64,000 nt of DNA, from the NCBI GenBank assembly GCA_963676165.1, contig OY781043.1, positions 2,232,001 through 2,296,000 of the forward strand, read 5' to 3'. Under the pieces are notes generated by a model. It saw nothing but the letters and a program-made list of their open reading frames with translations. It did no database searches and was not told the DNA's origin. This DNA comes from JAQIBY01 sp963676165. Its GTDB lineage: Bacteria > Bacteroidota > Bacteroidia > Bacteroidales > ML635J-15. This document shows, one piece after another, positions 15,983 to 25,790 of the stretch (positions within the stretch are counted from its first letter, which is position 1; every line of letters begins with the position of its first letter). The translations under genes were made by a program, and so were the position numbers.

Positions 15983-18900
15983 TTATCGTTTGACAACGAA
16001 TTGTTTTTTCCCAGAAAGTTGTGGTGAATACAGAATGTAATTTCCGGATTGTAGATCGGTAACATCCAAAACGAAGTAACCCAAGCCTTCATTGCGAGTT
16101 AATTGTTTCACAATTTTTCCTTGCATATCATACACAACAAAATCGCAGGTTTCTCCCATAGATATAAATTCAACAGAAAGTTTATCATCTACTGGATTTG
16201 GGAATATTTCAAAGCGTGATTGTAGTTTTGGTGTAGTGCTTGGACGCTCAACATTTTCATGTGAATTATCTGCAATTGCAGACTTTGCTTGATTTGGATT
16301 TGGGAGAATCACAATTGGCTCAAAAGATTCAATCCCTGACGCCATTAATATTGCACGTGCATCTCCGCCCGATTTGTGATTATAATCTTCTGCAAGTTCA
16401 TACAAATATGCAAGATCACCCGAAGGTAACTCCTGACATGACATGTCTTGTCGAAGTGCTAATTCTATTTGCTTTACTTTAACTTGCTTTAACTTTTCTG
16501 TATTTTCTGTTCCTGTTAGCATGGTTTCGATATTTGCAAGTAGGGTTTCTGCTTCACTCATTTGATTTTGTTTTATGTACATGTCTGCTAATTTTAGCTT
16601 TGAGTGTAAGTCTGTTTTGTTTTCCAGATAGTTTATCCAGTCAAGTTGAGTCTCTTTGGATTCATTGTGAACATATTGCAATTGTAAACGGTCTGTCAGA
16701 TATTGTCTGGAGGCTTTTGTTTTTTGTATTTTATTCTCCAAATCTTCTAAATGATTTATTCCTGTTTGGTATTGGCTGATGTGATTTTTCAATTCAGGAC
16801 TTAAGTTTGATATTTCAACATCTTCTTTCACGCTACCTGGTAATGGCGAATTTGCTATCATCACAGAAGTTCGAGACAGCTCATTGGCATTGTCATTCAA
16901 TAAATATGTGCTCAAAACTGTATCTGTCAAATTAGGAGAAGCTTCCATTAAGGAGTTATGGACTGCTTGTTGATTGACTTCACTCGCAGTTTGTGCTGCA
17001 ATTACTAATTCCAATTCATTCACATCTGCTATAAGCGCATTGTATTCCGATTCAAGACTGTCTTGTTCTGCTTCTTTATTGTTTAGGGTGCTTAGTGTAG
17101 GGATAATAATTACTCCTCCGGAGCTCAGGTTTGAAGGGCATTCTTGTGCACGGGTCGTGAAAACTGTTTGATTTGATGTTAGGACATTACCGGCGTCATA
17201 ACTATTTAATACTGCATCAAAAACACTTGAATTGTCAGTTGATCCGTAATACTTATATTCATAGTCTGCAAACGTATTGTCTACATAATAATCTGCTTCT
17301 GTTGACATTGGTTCTCCATGCAACCAGAATGTATTATCTGCAGGGGCATTGTCATCACCTTGACTTAATCTCATCATAGTATTTGATATGATGAAATTCC
17401 CACTTTGTGTGTTGATTATTCCTCCTGTAAGTGTAATGGCATAATCTGTTTGGTCAAAATCATTACACTTATATTGTAATCCGGTATAGCGGTTTCCTGT
17501 ATGTGTTTCAGCATTTTTCCCCATTGTAACTGCAGATACGCTTGGACTTGTTCCTCCGGACAAATTGTAGAAATCGTTATAGTAGATCTCATTTTCATCT
17601 GCTCCGCTGCTATTAATAACCATGCCCAAACGTCCATCTCTAAATGTGTTTTCTTCCACTTGATATCCTGTACAACTTTCCAAATATAGTCCAAAACTGT
17701 TATTTATTTGAAACGATCCTCCTTGTGTATCGAATACATCTAAATCATTTCGTGTAAATTGAAGGGCAGAGCTACTCACAATCCATGCTCCACGTTGGTT
17801 GTCTGTAAAATCACAGCGATCAACTAATATGTTATCTCCTGAATTTGATTTAATCCCAAAATACAATCTGGAAAAAAGATTATTTTGATAATTAATGCAA
17901 GGTAACTGGGACGGACTATCTAAGCACAAACCATCTAAATCAAAATCGGTATAATCAGCAATAATTCCAACTCCTCTGTTAGGGTAGCTTTCTGACAGAG
18001 ATGCTTCATTTTTAAAACGACAGCCTTTTACACCAACGCCACTTGCTGTCCACATGTGCAAATGAATGCTTGGATTTTCATTTTTTGCGTAAATTTCGTC
18101 ATCCCAAATAAAATCGCAATTTTGAAAATGACTGTGCTGGTCGGTATAGCCTGTTATTGTGACACTTACTATGTTGTTGATAAAATCACTATCATAAGCT
18201 CTAACGAGTCCGCCTGCGGCTGCATCAACCCCTCTAACCGCAAATTCAATTTTTGAATTGTTCAACATTTTGAGATATGGTTGTTTGCAGCTTGAAAATG
18301 GGATTTGTAGCTGACCGTCCCAACCTCCACTCAAATCAATTCCTGCCCAGAATTTATCGCCTTCACATTCATCAAATACAGTAAGGGTGGTATTGTCAAG
18401 GGTTAAACGTGAGCCAACACCGGAAGGGTTATCATCCATTTGAATTTCGTAACCTTCACGAAAGTGAATAATCATATCCTCAATGGTGAGCGATGCTCCC
18501 GGTTGAATAATAATGTCTCCTTTTTCCATAAAGACTTCAGCGACATTGCCAAAGGAGTTGCTGGTGGCTGTCCATGTAACGCTGTTGCCACTTTGAATGA
18601 TGATGTCTCTGTCATCGCCGCTGGTTTGGATTTGTACGCCGGTCATGTTCGCATTGGCTGGGGTAGTTTCATAATCATAACAACAATATGCATCATTACC
18701 GGTTGTGTAATTATACTCACTCCCATCCATTTGATCGGGAATTAAATACATATCAAAACTTTGCGCAGGAGAATTTTCACAAATAGCATTGTTAATTACT
18801 GCTGATGAACCAATATTTACAACATTTTCAATTCCCGTAAAAGTAGAATTGATTCTCCCGAGCCAACCATCAGATCGAATTAGATAATACTTATCATCAA

Positions 18901-19879
18901 TTCGCTCAATTTGTGAGTTCGCATAGTCTGTATATGTTGGCAATAAATTAAAGCTTGCATAATGTTGAAAATACGGTGGATTGGTCATTTCAAATTTATG
19001 TATTGAGCCAGCATTATTACTAACATACATAAAATTATTGTCATCAGAAATTTCAAGACCTACAAAACGAGAGCCTGTTGTAGAATTTGTGTAACCATCA
19101 TTATAAACAGTAAAAAAACCTGTTGTAGGAATAAGTTCCCAAACGATTACTTCTTGTATATTTGTATAAGCAATAAATGATAAATCAGAGGATAGCTCTA
19201 ACTCTCCAACGTCAGGTATGTTATCACCTACTTGATATAATATAACATCTGTCATTCTAAATCGAGGGCCTTTAAAGTATAACATTTGAATCGAATCTCC
19301 GGAATTTCGACCATCTTCACAACGAGTTTTAACCAAATATAACCGTTGTTCATTAGTATTCCCTATAAAATCTGATAATGTAAAAGTCCAATTAGCATAA
19401 TAATTGCCGGAGTAATTATAATTATGTATTTCAACTTCATCAACAATTTCTTTCAGATATCTATTATAAGTAGCATAGCGTAAACTGGCCTGATTGTCAT
19501 TGGTTATTACTACATAAAAGATGTTAAACTCACAACGGCTATCGTGATCTTTCGGAGAAATGACCATTTGATTTGTGAGTTTATAACCGGTTGTCGGCTG
19601 ATCGAATAATTGATCGACAATATTGTTGTTTTCATCATATACTGTATTATCAACTACTCTTACAATAAGATCGTCATTTTCATTGTAATAACTTGCATAA
19701 ACACCATCAGCAGTTGATATGGGAGTAGAAATTGGTTGTGATGTGACTGTTGGACCTGTGAAATCAACTTCAACTCCATTAAATGCCATTTTACGCATTT
19801 GCTCAGTAGTCTGTGCATTTGCACTAAACGTAAGGATTATCAAACTAATCCAAATCAAAAATTTATTTTTTTGCATCAT
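15983..19879 (-). CDS. Large secreted beta-helix protein with T9SS sorting domain
   Basis: The 1298-aa protein has a signal peptide (MMQKNKFLIWISLIILTF, cleavage near ANAQ). A propeller-like region fills residues about 30-400. A right-handed parallel beta-helix follows at about 400-900 (NSKIEFAVRGV, LVDRCDFTDNQRGAWIVSS, YQVEENTFRDGRLGMVINSSG). A helical, coiled-coil-prone stretch lies at about 960-1150 (SLESEYNALIADVNELEL, ISQYQTGINHLEDLENKI). The last 80 residues are a type A T9SS sorting domain (FEIFPNPVDDKLSVEFISMG ... LQSGNYILY ... KQFVVKR). It would be exported by Sec, cross the outer membrane by T9SS and be anchored or released. Carbohydrate or surface binding is possible but not shown. 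Confidence 0.88.
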   Translation of the reverse strand: MMQKNKFLIWISLIILTFSANAQTTEQMRKMAFNGVEVDFTGPTVTSQPISTPISTADGVYASYYNENDDLIVRVVDNTVYDENNNIVDQLFDQPTTGYKLTNQMVISPKDHDSRCEFNIFYVVITNDNQASLRYATYNRYLKEIVDEVEIHNYNYSGNYYANWTFTLSDFIGNTNEQRLYLVKTRCEDGRNSGDSIQMLYFKGPRFRMTDVILYQVGDNIPDVGELELSSDLSFIAYTNIQEVIVWELIPTTGFFTVYNDGYTNSTTGSRFVGLEISDDNNFMYVSNNAGSIHKFEMTNPPYFQHYASFNLLPTYTDYANSQIERIDDKYYLIRSDGWLGRINSTFTGIENVVNIGSSAVINNAICENSPAQSFDMYLIPDQMDGSEYNYTTGNDAYCCYDYETTPANANMTGVQIQTSGDDRDIIIQSGNSVTWTATSNSFGNVAEVFMEKGDIIIQPGASLTIEDMIIHFREGYEIQMDDNPSGVGSRLTLDNTTLTVFDECEGDKFWAGIDLSGGWDGQLQIPFSSCKQPYLKMLNNSKIEFAVRGVDAAAGGLVRAYDSDFINNIVSVTITGYTDQHSHFQNCDFIWDDEIYAKNENPSIHLHMWTASGVGVKGCRFKNEASLSESYPNRGVGIIADYTDFDLDGLCLDSPSQLPCINYQNNLFSRLYFGIKSNSGDNILVDRCDFTDNQRGAWIVSSSALQFTRNDLDVFDTQGGSFQINNSFGLYLESCTGYQVEENTFRDGRLGMVINSSGADENEIYYNDFYNLSGGTSPSVSAVTMGKNAETHTGNRYTGLQYKCNDFDQTDYAITLTGGIINTQSGNFIISNTMMRLSQGDDNAPADNTFWLHGEPMSTEADYYVDNTFADYEYKYYGSTDNSSVFDAVLNSYDAGNVLTSNQTVFTTRAQECPSNLSSGGVIIIPTLSTLNNKEAEQDSLESEYNALIADVNELELVIAAQTASEVNQQAVHNSLMEASPNLTDTVLSTYLLNDNANELSRTSVMIANSPLPGSVKEDVEISNLSPELKNHISQYQTGINHLEDLENKIQKTKASRQYLTDRLQLQYVHNESKETQLDWINYLENKTDLHSKLKLADMYIKQNQMSEAETLLANIETMLTGTENTEKLKQVKVKQIELALRQDMSCQELPSGDLAYLYELAEDYNHKSGGDARAILMASGIESFEPIVILPNPNQAKSAIADNSHENVERPSTTPKLQSRFEIFPNPVDDKLSVEFISMGETCDFVVYDMQGKIVKQLTRNEGLGYFVLDVTDLQSGNYILYSPQLSGKKQFVVKR

Positions 19880-19910
19880 GATTTGTTGTATTTTTAAAAT
19901 TTTATAATGG

Positions 19911-19966
19911 CTTCGGGCAGGCTAACCATTGATATTTGGAATTGTCATGTCGGTTAGCCCCGAAGT
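19911..19966. other. Inverted repeat between two T9SS genes
   Basis: CTTCGGG...GCTAACC (19911-19927) pairs with GGTTAGC-CCCGAAG (19952-19965). A T run follows on the plus side, so as a terminator it would face plus although no plus-strand gene precedes it. On the minus strand it lies in the transcript between the genes ending at 20093 and starting at 19879. A GGCAGGC motif near it recurs in the hairpin at 44017-44050. The rest of 19880-20092 shows nothing recognisable. Confidence 0.5.
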
Positions 19967-20092
19967 TTTTACTTTTCGGTCAGCCTGCCACGGCCATACC
20001 TTTACATAAGACCGTTGATGCAAGGTGTTGATGCAGTGACAGGTAAATAAGGCAGTTTCAATCTCATGGTTTTTAAAATCATCAAATAGATT

Positions 20093-21613
20093 TTATTCAA
20101 TTAATACTTTCCCTGAATATTGATTGTTTATTAAAAGTATATAAATGCCAGTTTCAATATTACTTACATCAATTGGGATACTGTTTTTATAACTGTATTT
20201 TTCAAAGACAATTCGTCCAAACATATCATACATCTTTATCTGCTTAAGTGGTTTGTTGTCTTTAGATTCAATATGCAATATGGATTTAACCGGATTGGGA
20301 TAATATGAAATGTTTTGATTAAAATCAGGTTCTTCAATGGCATTCCAACCTTCTGACAATGGGAAATTTAATAAACTATCTGCTTTCATTACGACATTGT
20401 ATTCTGATCCACTAAAACCCGTAAAAAGATATCCGCCATCGTATGTTTTACTTATGCCATCAACTCTAAATGCTCCATATGTATAATCTTCTCTAACCAA
20501 ATTAATCTCATCTAAACATACCATATCAGTAGAATAATAGTTTAAAAAATAATTGCCAATATCGCCTATTCGAAAAGATCCTAAAACTGCAAAACCTTCT
20601 GTCGTCTCTATTAATTTGTATAAATGAATAATATTATAACCTCCGCGTTGAATAACCCTCTCAGAAATCACATTCCCCAAAGCGTCCATTTTCACCAAAA
20701 TACCAACAACTATTCCAAAATCTGTATCTGGCGTACTTGTTTCAGTGTAATATCCTCCTAAAACAAAGCTCCCATCAGGCAATTCCAATACTTCAAAAGT
20801 GTCCGGATAAGAATCTCCCCATAGTTTATACCACAACATTTCACCACTTGCACTAAGTTTAATAACCAAACCTTTATTAAAAGTCTTTTCAGTATCACCT
20901 TCATGCCGACCTGTATTACCCACAAGTAACAAATCTCCATCTTCTGTTAATGTTGCACCTTTTATAGAGCCATTTTTTAAATTTGGTAGATCGGGCATAG
21001 TCCATGTCCAGATTGTGTCTCCTACATAATCTGTACACACCACATAAGGTTTGTCTTCATGTTCTGCATTAAAGGAACAGGACTCGCCATATGCATAAAT
21101 TCGTTCGTTTATCGAATCAATTTCTGCACCACAAAAAAAATCAAGATATTCATAAGTTGGAGCTTCAATGTCAGGATAGCCAGGGGCATAGCCACCGTAA
21201 GTCTTATACCATAAAACTTCAGCAGCCTGATTGAAACATACTAATGAAGCAGCTTGATCAATATAGTCACCGGTTTCAGGGTGAAAAAGCTGTGACTCTC
21301 CATAAAGAAGGAAGCGGCTTGAGTCGATACGTGTTAGTCCTATAGGGAAAATAGATATATCCAAATCAAGGTATCGTGCATCCAATACATTGCCTGATGA
21401 ATCCCAAATAACACGACCTGCTAATCCAAAAAACATTCCATAGTTGCCTGTTGATAAATAGGTGGAATCACTGATCTGAAATGAGTTTTGTTGAAAAATT
21501 AAAGGAACGGTATCGTTAAATAGATACGAGAACTCATGATAAAACTGTTCAGGTTGAGCGTAAGTTATCGTTTTTGCAAAAAGCAAAATGAGTAATAAAT
21601 GATATTTTTTCAT
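20093..21613 (-). CDS. Secreted repeat protein with T9SS sorting domain
   Basis: The start is MKKYHLLLILLFAKTITYAQ at 21613; the open frame extends 23 codons further upstream but without a signal-like sequence. The mature 506-aa protein is a series of propeller-type strands with motifs such as NQAAEVLWYKTYGGYAPG, VGDTIWTWTMPDL, LTEDGDLLLVGN and DGSFVLGGYYTE, resembling delta-60 repeats. Residues about 430-506 form the T9SS domain (ISYYPNPVKSILHIES ... MFGRIVFEK ... ETGIYILLI). It is a likely paralogue of the protein encoded at 1-819 and shares its leader DNA. It could be cotranscribed with the beta-helix gene downstream (213 bp gap), but the spacing argues for separate control. Confidence 0.9.
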   Translation of the reverse strand: MKKYHLLLILLFAKTITYAQPEQFYHEFSYLFNDTVPLIFQQNSFQISDSTYLSTGNYGMFFGLAGRVIWDSSGNVLDARYLDLDISIFPIGLTRIDSSRFLLYGESQLFHPETGDYIDQAASLVCFNQAAEVLWYKTYGGYAPGYPDIEAPTYEYLDFFCGAEIDSINERIYAYGESCSFNAEHEDKPYVVCTDYVGDTIWTWTMPDLPNLKNGSIKGATLTEDGDLLLVGNTGRHEGDTEKTFNKGLVIKLSASGEMLWYKLWGDSYPDTFEVLELPDGSFVLGGYYTETSTPDTDFGIVVGILVKMDALGNVISERVIQRGGYNIIHLYKLIETTEGFAVLGSFRIGDIGNYFLNYYSTDMVCLDEINLVREDYTYGAFRVDGISKTYDGGYLFTGFSGSEYNVVMKADSLLNFPLSEGWNAIEEPDFNQNISYYPNPVKSILHIESKDNKPLKQIKMYDMFGRIVFEKYSYKNSIPIDVSNIETGIYILLINNQYSGKVLIE

Positions 21614-21894
21614 ACAATGGTTTATTAGTAAAATAATGAACGTAAAATTACTTTTTCTTCCCCACAATGCAGTCTGTAGCACTAAAAATGGTAAAATAAT
21701 TATCAGCTTACAGTGCCTTTATGCTATAAAGTTACACTTTAATATCATACCAATCAAATTAATTTACTTTTATTTTTTACAATTATACCCTATTTTCTTT
21801 ACACCTAACCTCCATAAGCCTCCCTTCACCTATTAACCGCATATTATCTGTACACTTACAGTTTTATTATTCAATACTGTCAGCTATTTTTAAA
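21585..21894 (-). repeat. Leader repeat, copy B (partner 904-1214)
   Basis: These 310 bp match 904-1214. In this copy the first ten codons are joined to the intact gene at 20093-21613, so B appears to be the parental arrangement. Confidence 0.9.
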
Positions 21895-21962
21895 ATTTAT
21901 TTTCTATTTCCCAACCACATGTTGTTGTTTTATGCTTGAATAAATCAAAATGAAACTGTTTC

Positions 21963-22028
21963 TTACAATGGTTTATTAGCAAAATAATGAACGTGAAAAT
22001 TGTTTTCTCCCCCAAATGCAGTCTGTAC
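21963..22028 (-). repeat. Leader repeat, partial degenerate copy C
   Basis: TTACAATGGTTTATTAG followed by AATAATGAACGTGAAAATTG repeats the first ~65 bp of copies A and B upstream of the start codon, with more divergence. The start codon itself is lost (CTT for CAT). It lies about 70 bp beyond copy B. The rest of 21895-22227 shows nothing recognisable. Confidence 0.75.
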
Positions 22029-22227
22029 AACAAAAAACAATTAATCTGACAGTAATTTCTGTGCTTTTCTGGCTTAAGATTACAATTATTTCATGTTTTC
22101 ACACACGCTTAGACCATGCAATAGTTTTCATGCACACACATTGCACAGAACAAACAATGCTGAGAAAACGATATAAGTATTAAAGGAAAAATCTTAAAAA
22201 TAAGCATATAATTTGCCGTGAAAGTAT

Positions 22228-22235
22228 TATATTTG
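22228..22235 (+). promoter_or_regulatory. -7 promoter element TATATTTG
   Basis: A perfect match to the Bacteroidota -7 consensus TAnnTTTG lies 24 bp before the ATG at 22260. No well-spaced TTTG -33 element is seen. Confidence 0.55.
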
Positions 22236-22259
22236 TTTGCCGAATAAAAAACTGTAAGA

Positions 22260-23240
22260 ATGACACAAATTACAACCAAATTCATGGGGCTGGAGTTAAA
22301 ATCTCCCGTCGTTGTTAGTAGCTCAGGACTAACGAAATCAGTTGATAATCTGAAGGAAATGGAATCATACGGTGCTGGAGCTGTAATATTGAAATCGCTT
22401 TTTGAAGAGCAAATCAATGTTGAAGCAGGTCGCATTATCAGCCAAAGTAATGATTACCCTGAAGCAGAAGATTACATCCGTGGATACGCTAAACATAACT
22501 CAGTGGATGAATATCTTAAACTCATTCGCGATGCAAAAGCAAATGTATCAATCCCTGTCATTGCAAGTATAAATTGTGTTTCAAGTAAAGATTGGACAGG
22601 TTTTGCAAAGAAAATTCAAGATGCCGGAGCAGATGCACTGGAACTAAACATTAATATTCTACCTGAAAACGGTGATATTGAAAGTTTAGACATTGAAAGT
22701 CGCTATTATGAGATTGTTGAGAAAGTCCTCGCAGAAATTGATATTCCTTTGGCTGTAAAAATCGGTCCTCATTTTACAAATATCATGAGACTTGTCAAAC
22801 AGTTACAATTCCGTGGAGTAAAAGCGGTCACATTATTCAACCGTTTTTATGAGCCAGAAATTAATATTGACAAAATGGAAATGGCTTCCGCTTCAGTCTT
22901 TAGTAAAGACACAGACATTAGACACTCATTACGTTGGGTTGGTATGGTAAGTGGTCGCATTAAAAATATTGAAGTTGCTGCATCAACAGGCATACATGAT
23001 GGAGCTGCTGTTGTCAAACAATTGCTTGCAGGAGCACAAGTTGCTCAAGTATGTTCTGTACTTTATAAAAAAGGAACAAAACAAATTGCCATTCTCAACG
23101 ACGAATTGAAAGTATGGATGGAAGAACACAATTTTGATAATATTGAAAACTTCAGAGGTAAAATGTCATGGAATAACATTACAGATCCTCAAATATACAT
23201 GCGCTCACAATTCATGAAATATTTTTCCAGTGTTGAGTAA
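22260..23240 (+). CDS. Dihydroorotate dehydrogenase-like flavoprotein
   Basis: The 326-aa TIM-barrel protein resembles class 1 DHODs, FMN enzymes of pyrimidine synthesis. It opens with TTKFMGLELKSPVVVSSSGLT, has IPVIASINCVS and IPLAVKIGPHFTN, and ends its barrel with AASTGIHDGAAVVKQLLAGAQVAQ, the FMN-phosphate region. The segment that normally reads ELN.SCPN with the catalytic cysteine nearby is ELNINILP here, so the standard class 1A active site is changed. This points to a DHOD-like paralogue with another or uncertain substrate rather than PyrD itself. It is monocistronic: promoter -7 at 22228, terminator at 23258. Confidence 0.85.
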   Translation: MTQITTKFMGLELKSPVVVSSSGLTKSVDNLKEMESYGAGAVILKSLFEEQINVEAGRIISQSNDYPEAEDYIRGYAKHNSVDEYLKLIRDAKANVSIPVIASINCVSSKDWTGFAKKIQDAGADALELNINILPENGDIESLDIESRYYEIVEKVLAEIDIPLAVKIGPHFTNIMRLVKQLQFRGVKAVTLFNRFYEPEINIDKMEMASASVFSKDTDIRHSLRWVGMVSGRIKNIEVAASTGIHDGAAVVKQLLAGAQVAQVCSVLYKKGTKQIAILNDELKVWMEEHNFDNIENFRGKMSWNNITDPQIYMRSQFMKYFSSVE

Positions 23241-23257
23241 TCATATACAAAAGAGAT

Positions 23258-23288
23258 AAAAAAAGACAGCTCGAAAGCTGTCTTTTTT
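23258..23288 (+). terminator. Rho-independent terminator, bidirectional
   Basis: The stem AGACAGCT / AGCTGTCT has loop CGAA, with an A run before and a T run after. It separates the DHOD-like gene from the convergent cupin operon and can serve both. Confidence 0.92.
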
Positions 23289-23312
23289 CGTTTTATACAT
23301 TGATAGTCTTTA

Positions 23313-23780
23313 CTATTCGCATTCTTTATATTGCTCATCAGTTACTTCGCCAGCCCAAATTGCAGGTCCTTTTGACAATTGAGTGCTAATACCCAAATGC
23401 ACAAATTCACTATCCGGAGCAGCTCCATGCCAATGGATTACATCTGGTTTAATTTCAACAACATCACCAGCTTTCAAGTGCTGAACAGCTTTTCCTTTTT
23501 CTTGATAGCATCCTTTTCCGGACAAGCAATATAATATTTGCCCTCCCGGATGAGAGTGCCAATAAGTTCTGCTTCCAGGAGCAAAAGTTACATTATAACT
23601 CATGGCATCAAAGTTTTCACCATCTACCGTTAGCATTTCCACCCATGTTGCACCAGTAAAATTCTCTTGCACTTCTTGTCCTTTAGGAAATATTTGATTT
23701 GTTTTCATACTGTTTTCATTTTTTGAATTGCATGACATTATAAGCATTGCCATGCAAGATATCAATACTACTTTTTTCAT
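23313..23780 (-). CDS. Cupin-domain lipoprotein
   Basis: The 155-aa protein has a signal peptide with lipobox LIMSC (lipidated Cys17) and a single cupin barrel. Metal-binding residues are visible in YWHSHPGGQILYCLSGKG (two His) and DVIHWHGAAPDS (last His pair). The fold and sequence resemble the small cupins often labelled carboxymuconolactone-decarboxylase-associated or hydroxynitrile-lyase-like. Last gene of the flavodoxin operon, two bases after the hydrolase. An envelope-anchored metal enzyme acting on a small carbonyl or ring compound is a reasonable inference. Confidence 0.88.
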   Translation of the reverse strand: MKKVVLISCMAMLIMSCNSKNENSMKTNQIFPKGQEVQENFTGATWVEMLTVDGENFDAMSYNVTFAPGSRTYWHSHPGGQILYCLSGKGCYQEKGKAVQHLKAGDVVEIKPDVIHWHGAAPDSEFVHLGISTQLSKGPAIWAGEVTDEQYKECE

Positions 23781-23782
23781 AA

Positions 23783-24883
23783 TTATTTGTTTAAATTCTC
23801 GGCAAAGAAGGCATCTAATTTGTCAAATGGGATCATATCCACACGGTCATACAAATCAATATGCCTTGCATTCGGCACAATCACAAGTTCTTTAGGCTCA
23901 GAAGCTCTTTCAAATGCTTCCTCGGTATAATATCTTGAATGAGCATTTTCACCCATAATAAAAAGAATTGGTCTAGGTGAGATATCTTCAATATAACTCA
24001 TCAAAGGAAAGTTCATAAATGCCAAAGCACTTGTCAAAGTAAAATTATCCAAAGTATTTGGATGCCAACCACGTTGCATTCCATAATACTCAAAAAACTC
24101 TGCCAAAACAGGAGGCAATCCTTCTGGAAGTGTTTCTGCTGGCTCTTCAGGCCATGCAGTTTGTGGCATTTCAGGCTCACCATTTTCAAAATCTTTCCAG
24201 CGTTGTTCTCCTAACATTTCAAGTGTCTCATTTCGAGCTTCCTTGCTTAACGAATAAGCGAAACCATCACGATGCATGCTGCTTATGTCATACATACTTG
24301 CAGTTGCAACAGCTTTTATGCGATGATCAACCTGTGCAGCTGTCAATGAAAAACCACCACTTCCACAAATACCTATGACTCCTATTTTCTCTCTGTCAAC
24401 AAAAGGCTGAGTACCCAGATAATCAACCCCAGCACTAAAATCTTCAACAAAAATTTCAGGAGAAGCAACATCTTTTGGCGAACCACCACTTTCACCATTA
24501 TAGGATTCATCAAAAGCCATTGCAATGTAGCCACGTTTTGCCATTTCCATTGCATAAACACCTGCTCCTTGTTCTTTTACACCACCATAAGGTGTTCCAA
24601 TAAGAATAGCAGGATATTTTAACGATTCATCCATGTCAATTGGCATATACAAATGTGCAGCAATTGAAATTCCATAACGGTTTTTATACTGAACAGGAGT
24701 CATACTCACTTGATCGCTCAATTCGAAAGTTAAATAAATATCCTCGCCTTGTGCCAGAGTCAAGTCTCCTTGTTGGCTCATTTCAGAATGTGATTTTTCA
24801 GCATCATTATTTTGCTTTTCCTCAGAGCAAGCATACAGCAAAGTCACTCCAACCAAAGCAATTAATATAGTTATCTTTTTCAT
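23783..24883 (-). CDS. Alpha/beta-hydrolase lipoprotein, dienelactone-hydrolase-like
   Basis: The signal peptide ends in lipobox LLYAC (Cys19). The alpha/beta-hydrolase core of this 366-aa protein has PAILIGTPYGG (oxyanion region), FDESYNGES, the nucleophile elbow GICGSGG (Ser175) and a C-terminal NARHIDLYD with the likely catalytic His (about 343). Members of this group are often annotated as YcjY- or dienelactone-hydrolase-like. It lies between the aldo/keto reductase (16 bp gap) and the cupin gene (2 bp gap). The substrate is unknown. Confidence 0.88.
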   Translation of the reverse strand: MKKITILIALVGVTLLYACSEEKQNNDAEKSHSEMSQQGDLTLAQGEDIYLTFELSDQVSMTPVQYKNRYGISIAAHLYMPIDMDESLKYPAILIGTPYGGVKEQGAGVYAMEMAKRGYIAMAFDESYNGESGGSPKDVASPEIFVEDFSAGVDYLGTQPFVDREKIGVIGICGSGGFSLTAAQVDHRIKAVATASMYDISSMHRDGFAYSLSKEARNETLEMLGEQRWKDFENGEPEMPQTAWPEEPAETLPEGLPPVLAEFFEYYGMQRGWHPNTLDNFTLTSALAFMNFPLMSYIEDISPRPILFIMGENAHSRYYTEEAFERASEPKELVIVPNARHIDLYDRVDMIPFDKLDAFFAENLNK

Positions 24884-24899
24884 ATTTTATATTTTTAGT

Positions 24900-25766
24900 T
24901 TACGATAATTTTCCACCAAAAACAGGCATTACAGAAGCTTCCCCATAATGTTCAATTTTAGGTAGATTTTTAAGCACTTCCATATCTGCATCTGAAATTG
25001 TAAAATCCAAATCGGCATTGTTTTGCATATGATCAGGATTAGCGGTTTTAGGAAGAGGCAATAATCCTAATTGTAGAGTATATCGAATTGATAGCTGAGG
25101 GACACTTATTCCATATTTCGCTGCCATATTAATAACTTCAGAATTTTTCAATAATTCACCATGTGCTACCGGAGAGTATGCCTCTACTAAAATATCGTTA
25201 CTTTGACAATAGTCAATCAAATCAAAAGGAGTATTACTAGCATGAGCTAAGATTTGATTCACCATCGGTTTAACTGTACAATTTTTCAGAATATTCTCGA
25301 TATCCTCTTTTTGAAAATTTGATACTCCAATTGCACGAATTTTTCCGGATTTATGTGCATCCTCTAAAGCACGCCATGCTTCACGATTTCCCTCATAATA
25401 AGGATCCTCTAAATGGTATTCCATCCATGGTTTTGGGCTATGGATTATCATCATATCTAAATAATCCAGACCCATAATGTTTAAAGAAGCATCGATTGAA
25501 GCGATTGCCTCATCGTAAGATTTAACTTCAGCTGCCAATTTTGTCGTAATAAAAAGCGCTTCCCGTTTTAAGCCGCAGGATTTAATCCCAAGACCTACAC
25601 CTTCTTCATTTTGATATGCTTGAGCAGTATCAATATGACGATAGCCCAATTCAACTGCCTTCTTAACAGCCTCAACAACATCAGCATTACTAATCATCCA
25701 AGTACCAAGTCCCAACTTTGGAATTTCAACACCATTTGAGAGTTTATAATTTTCGTTTAATATCAT
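24900..25766 (-). CDS. Aldo/keto reductase
   Basis: This 288-aa NADPH-dependent reductase has the complete AKR catalytic tetrad: Asp46 and Tyr51 (HIDTAQAYQNE), Lys76 (FITTKL) and His109 (MMIIHSPKPW). GVSNFQKEDIE and the C-terminal PKTANPDHMQNN (cofactor binding) are also present. It is close to the DkgA/YtbE type that reduces methylglyoxal and other aldehydes. It has no export signal, so it is cytosolic, unlike the other three products of the operon. Gaps of 24 bp and 16 bp to neighbours support cotranscription. Confidence 0.93.
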   Translation of the reverse strand: MILNENYKLSNGVEIPKLGLGTWMISNADVVEAVKKAVELGYRHIDTAQAYQNEEGVGLGIKSCGLKREALFITTKLAAEVKSYDEAIASIDASLNIMGLDYLDMMIIHSPKPWMEYHLEDPYYEGNREAWRALEDAHKSGKIRAIGVSNFQKEDIENILKNCTVKPMVNQILAHASNTPFDLIDYCQSNDILVEAYSPVAHGELLKNSEVINMAAKYGISVPQLSIRYTLQLGLLPLPKTANPDHMQNNADLDFTISDADMEVLKNLPKIEHYGEASVMPVFGGKLS

Positions 25767-25790
25767 AACCTTATGTTTTTAATTATTGAT

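Noticed and set aside
16974..18256. Several plus-strand frames of 60-100 codons opposite the beta-helix gene
   Set aside because: They are antisense shadows of a well-supported T9SS gene.
22109..22435. 108-codon minus-strand frame
   Set aside because: Most of it is antisense to the DHOD-like gene and the remainder lies over its promoter.
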